Source: a virus
IMG/VR virus record: IMGVR_UViG_3300014306_000018
Span: 1-20,321 of that record
Length of the DNA: 20,321 bases
Reading direction: 5' to 3' (one strand)
Shown here: piece after piece, positions 4,899-9,857 of the stretch
How the letters are laid out: every line of letters starts with the position of its first letter
Numbering within the stretch: the stretch's first letter is position 1
Notes under the pieces: model-generated
The model's input: the letters and a program-made list of their open reading frames with translations, nothing else
What the model was told of the DNA's origin: nothing
Databases searched by the model: none
Translations under genes and position numbers: made by a program

Positions 4899-4974
4899 TG
4901 GCACCCACTGAGGGAATCGAACCCCCGTTCTCTTGGTTCGAAGCCAAGCGCCTTCTCCACTAGACCAAGTGGGT
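4899..4974 (-). tRNA. tRNA-Arg(TCG)
   Basis: Acceptor ACCCACT/AGTGGGT, fully paired, discriminator G, CCA. Anticodon stem CTTGG/CCAAG, loop CTTCGAA, anticodon TCG reading CGA. Confidence 0.92.
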
Positions 4975-4977
4975 GTG

Positions 4978-5051
4978 TGGAAGCCTCGGTGGGACTCGCA
5001 CCCACTTCAGCCGGGTTGCAGCCGGCACCTTCGACTCTTCAGATCGAGGCT
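4978..5051 (-). tRNA. tRNA-Cys(GCA)
   Basis: Acceptor AGCCTCG/CGAGGCT, discriminator T (a Cys identity base), CCA. Anticodon stem GCCGG/CCGGC, loop CTGCAAC, anticodon GCA. T-loop TGCGAGT has G at position 55, as in the Phe gene. Confidence 0.88.
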
Positions 5052-5052
5052 A

Positions 5053-5128
5053 TGGTGGACCCCCAGGGACTCGAACCCTGACCTTCCTGCTTGCAAGGCA
5101 AGTGTGCTTCCGTTACAACCAGAGGCCC
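5053..5128 (-). tRNA. tRNA-Ala(TGC)
   Basis: Anticodon loop CTTGCAA, anticodon TGC. Acceptor GGGCCTC/GGGGTCC, discriminator A, CCA. The base pair 3-70 is G-T (G3-U70), the universal Ala identity element. Confidence 0.93.
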
Positions 5129-5133
5129 AAGAT

Positions 5134-5157
5134 GTAACTCCACCAGTGGCGAGTTAC
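5134..5157. repeat. 7-bp hairpin in the only long spacer of the tRNA array
   Basis: GTAACTC (5134-5140) and GAGTTAC (5151-5157) form a perfect dyad with a 10-nt loop. It lies in the 34-nt spacer between tRNA-Gly(TCC) and tRNA-Ala(TGC), while other spacers are 1-7 nt. It may be a processing or attenuation element, or the scar of a lost gene. Confidence 0.45.
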
Positions 5158-5162
5158 GTATT

Positions 5163-5239
5163 TGGTACTCCGTGAGGGACTCGAACCCTCAACTTCTGCT
5201 TGGAAGGCAGACGTGTTAGCCGTTGGACACCAACGGAGT
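5163..5239 (-). tRNA. tRNA-Gly(TCC)
   Basis: Acceptor ACTCCGT/ACGGAGT, discriminator A, CCA. Anticodon stem TCTGC/GCAGA, loop CTTCCAA, anticodon TCC. Confidence 0.92.
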
Positions 5240-5240
5240 T

Positions 5241-5314
5241 TGGCACACCCCCAAGGATTCGAACCTCGATCTGATGGTTCAGAGCCACCTGTCCTGCCCT
5301 TGAACGAGGGGTGT
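5241..5314 (-). tRNA. tRNA-Gln(CTG)
   Basis: Acceptor ACACCCC/GGGGTGT, discriminator G, CCA. Anticodon stem GGTGG/CCATC, loop CTCTGAA, anticodon CTG reading CAG. Confidence 0.92.
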
Positions 5315-5315
5315 G

Positions 5316-5390
5316 TGGCACCTACGGAAGGAATCGAACCTTCATCTGCGGCTTCGCAGTCCGTCACTCTCTCCATTGAGCTACGTAGGT
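5316..5390 (-). tRNA. tRNA-Arg(GCG), weak anticodon stem
   Basis: Acceptor ACCTACG/CGTAGGT, discriminator G, CCA. D-stem GCTC/GAGT. Loop CTGCGAA, anticodon GCG reading CGC/CGT. The anticodon stem ACGGA/GCCGC has only three central pairs, with A-C and A-G mismatches at the ends. Bacteria normally read this box with ACG (inosine), so a GCG anticodon is odd. It may be a decaying gene. Confidence 0.75.
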
Positions 5391-5391
5391 A

Positions 5392-5476
5392 TGGTGGGTG
5401 CAGAGGGATTTGAACCCCCACAGCCGTTAGACCACTGGTTTACAGCCAGCTCCCCTGACCCATGAGGTCTACACCC
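5392..5476 (-). tRNA. tRNA-Tyr(GTA)
   Basis: Acceptor GGGTGTA/TGCACCC, discriminator A, CCA. Anticodon loop CTGTAAA, anticodon GTA. Long variable arm (TGGTCTAACGGCTG), as expected for bacterial Tyr. Confidence 0.92.
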
Positions 5477-5479
5477 ATC

Positions 5480-5556
5480 TGGTAGCCCACCTGAGAGTCG
5501 AACTCAGCGATACCACGTTATCAGCGTGGCCCCGTCAACCGGCTGGGTCGCGGGCT
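5480..5556 (-). tRNA. tRNA-Ile(GAT)
   Basis: Acceptor AGCCCGC/GTGGGCT, discriminator A, CCA. Anticodon stem CCACG/CGTGG, loop CTGATAA, anticodon GAT. First gene of the leftward tRNA transcript, about 100 nt from the candidate promoter at 5664-5672. Confidence 0.92.
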
Positions 5557-5579
5557 ATGTTTCTCAGCCCCGAATTGTA

Positions 5580-5615
5580 GGAGCCGGTCCCAAAGGAGTC
5601 AATGGAACCGGCTCC
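5580..5615. promoter_or_regulatory. Strong hairpin in the tRNA array leader region
   Basis: GGAGCCGGT (5580-5588) and ACCGGCTCC (5607-5615) form a perfect 9-bp stem. On the plus strand the loop carries AAAGGAG followed by an ATG at 5602 that opens a 21-codon frame (MEPAPAEEEEMNPVRELLVT, stop 5665-5667). On the minus strand the hairpin lies in the leader of the tRNA transcript. Either role (leader-peptide control, or a 5' processing element) is possible; neither is proven. Confidence 0.4.
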
Positions 5616-5652
5616 CGCAGAGGAGGAGGAGATGAACCCCGTAAGGGAACTT

Positions 5653-5681
5653 CTCGTGACACGATAGTAACACGAGTGTCA
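5653..5681. promoter_or_regulatory. Overlapping dyads, candidate operator between divergent promoters
   Basis: CTCGTG (5653-5658) pairs with CACGAG (5671-5676), and TGACAC (5657-5662) pairs with GTGTCA (5676-5681). Both dyads cover the candidate -10 of the leftward promoter and the -35 of the rightward one. A further small dyad, GTGTC/GACAC, lies around the TTG start of the next gene (5712-5725). Confidence 0.35.
5664..5672 (-). promoter_or_regulatory. Candidate extended -10 promoter for the tRNA array
   Basis: The minus strand reads TGTTACTAT, an extended -10 form (TGn followed by TAnnnT). Transcription would start near 5657, about 100 nt before tRNA-Ile. The TTGACA at 5682-5677 is only 7 nt away, too close to be its -35, so it may be an operator part. 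Confidence 0.35.
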
Positions 5682-5696
5682 ACCCTTGTGTATCAT
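5667..5696 (+). promoter_or_regulatory. Candidate rightward promoter before the gene at 5719
   Basis: GTAACA (5667-5672, 4 of 6 to TTGACA) and TATCAT (5691-5696, 5 of 6 to TATAAT) are separated by 18 nt. The transcript would begin near 5703, just before the AAAGGAGG ribosome binding site. Judged by eye only. Confidence 0.35.
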
Positions 5697-5718
5697 GGGG
5701 AGAGAAAGGAGGTGTCGG

Positions 5719-5991
5719 TTGACACTTCGAGAACAAGACCCGGTCGTCGTCATCACGAAGGGTGACGAAGACGAGTCGGTATCGCTCGCGGGATCTCGCC
5801 AGGTCATCGGTATCGCTCGCGGGATGATGCCGCGAATCGGTGACAAGGTCGCATTCAAGAGCAAGCTGTGGGCAGTCACTGACATCGTGTGGCATACGAC
5901 CGCGATGATGAACTACGAGCCGATCGCCACGGTCGCACTCGGACTGGTCATGGGCGAAGAGAAGGAAGAGGGTCCTGATGGCGCTGCGTGA
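5719..5991 (+). CDS. Hypothetical protein, 90 aa
   Basis: Start taken as TTG 5719 because AAAGGAGG ends about 6 nt upstream; an ATG at 5695 and TTG at 5686 in the same frame have no ribosome binding site and would lie upstream of or within the promoter. The product looks beta-rich (GDKVAFKSKLWAVTDIVWH), suggesting a small barrel, with an acidic tail (GEEKEEGPDGAA). No family recognised. First gene of the second rightward run, overlapping the next gene by 14 nt. Confidence 0.7.
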   Translation: MTLREQDPVVVITKGDEDESVSLAGSRQVIGIARGMMPRIGDKVAFKSKLWAVTDIVWHTTAMMNYEPIATVALGLVMGEEKEEGPDGAA

Positions 5992-6208
5992 TCGACTCAG
6001 CGCATACATGCGAGATGGCAAGACGGTCCACTCCCTCCAGGCGACACTCCAGGGTGGTGAGGTCCGACTCCACGAGCCGAACGGGAGAGACTCCATGTAT
6101 CGTCTCGAGGAACTGAACTCTGTCGGTGATGTGATGCGGACGTTCTACATCCACAAGGACGAGATCCAGGCCATCGTTCGCGACAAGGCCCCGAAGTCGA
6201 AGAAGTGA
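5978..6208 (+). CDS. Hypothetical protein, 76 aa
   Basis: ATG 5978 lies inside the end of the previous gene, with GAAGAGGG just upstream. The product is basic at its end (RDKAPKSKK) and has a central beta/helix mix (MYRLEELNSVGDVMRTFYIH). No family recognised. Its stop overlaps the GTG of the following gene (GTGA), so the three genes 5719-6444 are probably translated together. Confidence 0.72.
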   Translation: MALRDRLSAYMRDGKTVHSLQATLQGGEVRLHEPNGRDSMYRLEELNSVGDVMRTFYIHKDEIQAIVRDKAPKSKK

Positions 6209-6444
6209 GCGGCGAGTACACCGAGCTCATCGGCCCTCTGTATGGGAGGGTCGGTGGGCTGCCGGTCATCGTCGTTGGGACGACCGTCATCGACGGCAAG
6301 TCCGAGTGGGTGTATATCGATGACGATGGCGTCGTCCACACATGCCAACTCCAGTCCCTCACCGTCGATCTCCGGTTCCGTGAAGATATGTGGCACGACG
6401 TCAGCCCGACGATCGTCCCACCCGGAGAATCAGACATTGAATAA
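6205..6444 (+). CDS. Hypothetical beta-rich protein, 79 aa
   Basis: GTG 6205 overlaps the previous stop. The sequence is strongly beta-like (GGLPVIVVGTTVIDGKSEWV followed by YIDDDGVVHTCQL), resembling a small SH3-like or OB-like barrel; that is a structural guess, not a family match. It ends in PPGESDIE. Nearest neighbours give no function. Confidence 0.72.
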   Translation: MSGEYTELIGPLYGRVGGLPVIVVGTTVIDGKSEWVYIDDDGVVHTCQLQSLTVDLRFREDMWHDVSPTIVPPGESDIE

Positions 6445-6646
6445 GATGGACATCCTGACCGTGCGTGATTTTCGCGCACGGTTCTCTACTCTTACTGAGC
6501 CGGTACAAGTCATCCGTGCACGTGGCAAGGTAGAGATCCTTGGCACGTGGTATCCAGAAAGCGTGACTGACAGCACACCCGTGCGCTATCCTGACGACGC
6601 GAAGGCATCGCCGCCCGAACGGTCGGGTCATACGAAGCGTAGTTAG
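6437..6646 (+). CDS. Small protein with Phd/YefM-like N-terminus, 69 aa
   Basis: TTG 6437 is preferred because GGAG is 9 nt upstream; ATG 6446, three codons in, is the alternative (66 aa). The N-terminal half (ILTVRDFRARFSTLTEPVQV, then RARGKVEILGTWYP) resembles the DNA-binding half of Phd/YefM-type antitoxins: an xVRDFRxxFxxLxEPVxV helix-strand followed by a strand ending in a Trp/Tyr-Pro. No toxin gene is beside it, and the C-terminus is short and polar. The similarity is weak and by eye. It could be a regulator. Confidence 0.6.
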   Translation: MNKMDILTVRDFRARFSTLTEPVQVIRARGKVEILGTWYPESVTDSTPVRYPDDAKASPPERSGHTKRS

Positions 6647-6658
6647 GCATGCCCTGAC

Positions 6659-7018
6659 ATGCAGTATTCGTACACTTCCAGCGTCCCATTCGAGACGACG
6701 CATCGTGCGTACTACCCAGGTCGATGCAACCTCAAGCATGGTCACAGGTTCGTCCTGAGCGCGACCGTGCGCTTTGACCAGATGGACAAGGGCATCCCGC
6801 GAGGGACGTTCTATATCGACGAGCGGCTGTCGGCTCTTGCCGAAGAGTTCGACCACCGCGACCTCGATGACCAGTTGCCGGTCCAGAGCGAGATGGGGTT
6901 CACCGTCGTCCAGTTGGCAGCGTACTTCTGGGAGCGGCTCGCTGGAGAGTTCAAGAACCTGTACGAGGTATCGGTCGACGATGGGTCAGGCGCATGCGGA
7001 ACAGTGACGACAAGCTAG
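6659..7018 (+). CDS. QueD/6-pyruvoyl-tetrahydropterin synthase-like protein, 119 aa
   Basis: The sequence matches the QueD/PTPS fold. It has a first metal-binding His in FETTHR (residue 15), a Cys and two metal-binding His in CNLKHGHRF (Cys23, His27, His29), a central GTFYIDERLSALAEEFDH with the catalytic-type Asp-His pair (65-66), and a helix followed by a strand (YEVSVDDGSGA). The acidic residue that usually ends the active site is Asp here rather than Glu. QueD converts dihydroneopterin triphosphate to 6-carboxy-tetrahydropterin in 7-deazaguanine synthesis; some phages use that pathway to modify DNA. No QueC, QueE or FolE is in this window. The ribosome binding site is weak. It overlaps the ParB-like gene by 25 nt. 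Confidence 0.8.
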   Translation: MQYSYTSSVPFETTHRAYYPGRCNLKHGHRFVLSATVRFDQMDKGIPRGTFYIDERLSALAEEFDHRDLDDQLPVQSEMGFTVVQLAAYFWERLAGEFKNLYEVSVDDGSGACGTVTTS

Positions 7019-7638
7019 ACGTCTTCATCGTCGCGGTCGGCTCTCTCGAGCCGAACCCGTGGAATCCGAACGAGATGGACGAGGCGACCTTCCAAGCGGA
7101 GGTCGCTTCCATCTCTGAGTTCGGGTTCATCGTCCCTGTCATCGCTCGCTCTGTCGGCAAGGGGCGTTGGCAGATCATCGACGGCTTCCATCGCTGGAAG
7201 GCAGCGAAGAGCCTTGGATTCGAAGAACTTCCCATCGTCCAGATCGACGTCGACGACGATGAGGCGAAGGAACTGACGATCATCCTGAACGAGACGCGGG
7301 GGCGGGCGAACCCAGAGAAGCTCGCCGTTCTTGTCAGGGATCTCGCGACTCGGCGCGACCGTGCACGACTCGACGACATCCTTCCGTTCAACAGGGGTTA
7401 CCTTGACCAGATGCTCTCCGTCAGGAGCGATATCGACTGGTCGGAGCTCGAACAGCGCCGCTCGAATCTCGAGGAGCGCCGGGAGGATACAGAGAAGTGG
7501 GTCGAGAAGACGTACCGCATGCCCGCCGCCGCAGCGCTGGTTATCGACGAGGCTATCGAGAAGGTCAAGGAACTGGAGGACGTCCCACAGGACTGGCGGG
7601 CGCTGGAGATGATCGCAGCGGACTTCCTGGGGACCTAG
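6994..7638 (+). CDS. ParB/Srx-like nuclease-domain protein, 214 aa
   Basis: The N-terminal domain has the ParB N-terminal (ParBc) pattern: SLEPNPWNPN (17-26), VASISEFGFIVPVIA (37-51) and IIDGFHRWKAAKSLG (61-75), where DGFHRW is the conserved nucleotide-binding and catalytic box. The C-terminal half is helical, charged (ERREDTEKWVEKTYRM) and not recognised. Such proteins are common in phages, often just before the terminase genes, and may act on DNA or regulate. Starts at ATG 6994 within the QueD-like gene. The -1 frame after its stop holds a zinc-finger-like sequence. Confidence 0.82.
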   Translation: MRNSDDKLDVFIVAVGSLEPNPWNPNEMDEATFQAEVASISEFGFIVPVIARSVGKGRWQIIDGFHRWKAAKSLGFEELPIVQIDVDDDEAKELTIILNETRGRANPEKLAVLVRDLATRRDRARLDDILPFNRGYLDQMLSVRSDIDWSELEQRRSNLEERREDTEKWVEKTYRMPAAAALVIDEAIEKVKELEDVPQDWRALEMIAADFLGT

Positions 7639-7733
7639 TCATCCTTTGCTTCGACTGCGGGTTCTCGACTGACGATTTCATCGTCTTCAACATGCATCGG
7701 ATGATCTGCGATGAGCGCACCACACAAGTATGA
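7632..7733 (+). other. Zinc-finger-like reading frame without its own start codon
   Basis: In the -1 frame relative to the ParB-like gene, the sequence LCFDCGFSTDDF followed by IVFNMHRMIC has exactly the C-x2-C-x12-H-x3-C spacing of a single classical C2HC zinc finger. It ends at TGA 7731-7733. No ATG, GTG or TTG with a ribosome binding site precedes it; the only starts in frame are inside the ParB-like gene (GTG 7497) or too late. A GGGG run (7629-7632) just before the ParB stop could allow a -1 shift producing a ParB-zinc finger fusion, or an ATC (7641) might serve as a rare start. Confidence 0.4.
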
Positions 7734-8292
7734 CTACGACACCCTGGAGCGTGCGTACGTTCAGGGGTCGATGTCCATCAGGCAACTGTGCAAGGAACAG
7801 GGCATCGCCACGTTCAGCACGGTCGCCGCATATGCGCGCAGGAACAACTGGGACGAGAAGCGCGAGCGATTCCAAGACCGTCTCCGAGAGGCAGAGACGA
7901 AGGCAGTGGTCACCAAGCGGGCAGATGCGCTCGCTGCCTCTCTGGATGATTCCGTCAAGGTCGCCCACAAGGCTGTCTACCGATTCCTGGACTCTCTAGA
8001 GGACAGGTGGATCCAGCATCCGAACGGTGGTGAGCCTATCCTCATCCCGGCACAAGAGATCTCGGCACGAGAGTTCACCGAGATCGTCAAGACGCTTCAG
8101 TTGCTTGCTGGCCAGCCTACCTCGCGTGATGCGCATGTTGGTGTCAACATCACTGGCGAACTTGACGCCGGTCAAGTAAGCATGGAGTTCCTGCGTGACA
8201 TCGCCAACATCGCCCGAGAACGAGGGGCTGGGACAGGAACAGTTGTCTCAAGCCCTCTCCCTCGCATTGAGGGGGCTCGCAAGGTCAACTGA
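7711..8292 (+). CDS. Terminase small subunit-like HTH protein, 193 aa
   Basis: Probable DNA-recognition subunit of the packaging motor. The N-terminal 50 residues hold a helix-turn-helix-like segment (SMSIRQLCKEQGIATFSTVA, then AYARRNNWDEKRERF) of the kind found in phage small terminases. A long helical middle (AVVTKRADALAASLDD onwards) fits the oligomerisation region. It sits directly upstream of the large terminase gene and overlaps it by 98 nt, which supports the role. The start at ATG 7711 has only a weak ribosome binding site. The exact family was not confirmed. Confidence 0.75.
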   Translation: MSAPHKYDYDTLERAYVQGSMSIRQLCKEQGIATFSTVAAYARRNNWDEKRERFQDRLREAETKAVVTKRADALAASLDDSVKVAHKAVYRFLDSLEDRWIQHPNGGEPILIPAQEISAREFTEIVKTLQLLAGQPTSRDAHVGVNITGELDAGQVSMEFLRDIANIARERGAGTGTVVSSPLPRIEGARKVN

Positions 8293-9658
8293 GGGTACTG
8301 AGGGAGTAGAGGCATACGGTGAGTATGTCTTCGGGTATGAAGCCGCTGCCCACCACAAGGACATGCTCTCCTTCATCCTCGAAGCCCTGTTCACTCGCCA
8401 GAACAGCGTCCTTCTAGAGCCACGCGGAGCGGCCAAGACGACCTGGGCCAACACCATCCTCCTGTCGTGGCTGACGAGCATGTACCCCGACCTTCGTATC
8501 GGGCTCATCAGCAATACGGCCACGCAGGCCCTCGACTTCTCTCGAGCCATCCGGTTCACCCTCGAGTCGAACGAACGGCACCGAGAGATCTTCGGAAACT
8601 GTGTCTCCAAGGAAAAGTGGAGGGACATGGAATGGCTGCATCGCGATTCCAAGTGGCACGGTTCCAAGGACGTCACCGTCTTTGCGGCTGGTACTGGTGG
8701 ACCCATCATCAGCAAGCGCTTCGACGTGCTGATCTGCGACGACATCCTGGACGAGGAGAACTCAGCGACCCCGGAGGCGAGGGAGAAGGTCGCGAACTGG
8801 TTCTACCGGACGCTGCTCCCGTGTCTGACACCTGACGGAGTCGTCATCGTCATCGGGACGAGGTGGGCCGAAGAGGATTTGTACGAACAGCTCTTCACGC
8901 CGGTAGAAGACGGCGGCAAGGGCTGGCGCATGAAGCGCGTGAAGGCTCTTGAGGAGGACGAAGAGGGCAACCTGACGTCCTACTGGCCCGAACACTGGCC
9001 GGTGGAGAAGTTGCTCGAGATGCGCATCGGGCTTGGCACGCCGATGTTCATGTGCGCCTATCAGAACGACATCAGCGGCATCATGGCCGGCGATGTCTTC
9101 CAGAAGCGGTTCTTCCAGTACTTCGACTCGATGGACCAAGTGCCAGAGGGGTCGACCATCATCATGGGAGTCGACCTGGCGTCATCCGAGAAGGAACGGG
9201 CCGACTACACGGCCAGGGTCACATCGGCGCGTGCGCCGAACGGTGACTTCTACGTCCTGACGTACTACCGAGATAAGCGAGAACACAGCCACGCTGAGTT
9301 CATCCGTGACGGATACAACGCCTTCGGAGCGTCGTTGGTCGTCTGTGAGAATCAGCAGTTCCAGTCAACGCTCATCCAGGAGGTGATGCGGGATTACCCG
9401 TACATCCCCATCGAAGGCAAGCCAGCAGACCGAGACAAGACGACTCGTGCACGCGCTGTAGCCGCGAAGTACGAGGCTCACAAGGTCTACCGCCACAAGT
9501 CGCTTCAAGACACCGATTTCGAGCGCGAACTCCTGTCATTCCCGAAGGGGCATGACGATCTGGTGGACGCACTCGGATATAGCATGGATCTTGGCGGCGG
9601 CGGGATGATCTTCGGCTCACTCGACAGGAGGGGCAACCGTGGACGACGAAATGGATGA
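8195..9658 (+). CDS. terL: Terminase large subunit, 487 aa
   Basis: ATP-driven DNA packaging motor with nuclease. Walker A-like EPRGAAKTT (75-83), Walker B VLICDDILDEEN (178-189), coupling motif VIGTRW (219-224). The C-terminal RNase H-like nuclease carries acidic residues in GVDLASS (Asp327), VVCENQQ (Glu385) and GHDDLVDAL (Asp454/455/458). The length is normal for the family. The start is GTG 8195, supported by GGAG with a 7-nt spacer, giving a long overlap with the small subunit. It partners the small subunit and the portal (9854). Confidence 0.95.
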   Translation: MTSPTSPENEGLGQEQLSQALSLALRGLARSTEGTEGVEAYGEYVFGYEAAAHHKDMLSFILEALFTRQNSVLLEPRGAAKTTWANTILLSWLTSMYPDLRIGLISNTATQALDFSRAIRFTLESNERHREIFGNCVSKEKWRDMEWLHRDSKWHGSKDVTVFAAGTGGPIISKRFDVLICDDILDEENSATPEAREKVANWFYRTLLPCLTPDGVVIVIGTRWAEEDLYEQLFTPVEDGGKGWRMKRVKALEEDEEGNLTSYWPEHWPVEKLLEMRIGLGTPMFMCAYQNDISGIMAGDVFQKRFFQYFDSMDQVPEGSTIIMGVDLASSEKERADYTARVTSARAPNGDFYVLTYYRDKREHSHAEFIRDGYNAFGASLVVCENQQFQSTLIQEVMRDYPYIPIEGKPADRDKTTRARAVAAKYEAHKVYRHKSLQDTDFERELLSFPKGHDDLVDALGYSMDLGGGGMIFGSLDRRGNRGRRNG

Positions 9659-9857
9659 CTTCACCGTCATGTTCCGCAATGGTCCACGCCAGGTCGCTCC
9701 ACATGTCAAGGCGATGCTCGAAGATGCTGGCGTCATGACCATCCGCTACACCTACGAACAGGCGATCGCGATCGCGAATGAGACGTTCGTCGCTGACCAC
9801 GTCTTCAACGTGCAGAGCGCCCTGCTTCAGGACCACTTCAAGGAATACGATTCATGA
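9639..9857 (+). CDS. Hypothetical protein between terminase and portal, 72 aa
   Basis: GTG 9639 has AGGAGGGG about 5 nt upstream and overlaps the terminase gene by 20 nt. The product is acidic and helical (VKAMLEDAGVMTIRYTYEQA), with no recognised motif. Its stop overlaps the portal start (ATGA), so it is translationally coupled to the portal. The position suggests a packaging or head accessory role, but this is inference. Confidence 0.75.
   Translation: MDDEMDDFTVMFRNGPRQVAPHVKAMLEDAGVMTIRYTYEQAIAIANETFVADHVFNVQSALLQDHFKEYDS

Noticed and set aside
4253-5421. Several open frames of 70-155 codons on both strands inside the tRNA array
   Set aside because: They are made of repeated tRNA segments (for example GFEPRSSG-like or FDSxG-like peptides from the T-arm), so they are artefacts of translating tRNA genes.
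3248-5556. Regularly spaced GGATTCGAACC-like repeats suggesting a CRISPR array
   Set aside because: The repeats are T-arm sequences of consecutive tRNA genes, with full cloverleaves and CCA ends; spacing is 71-88 nt and varies with variable-arm length.
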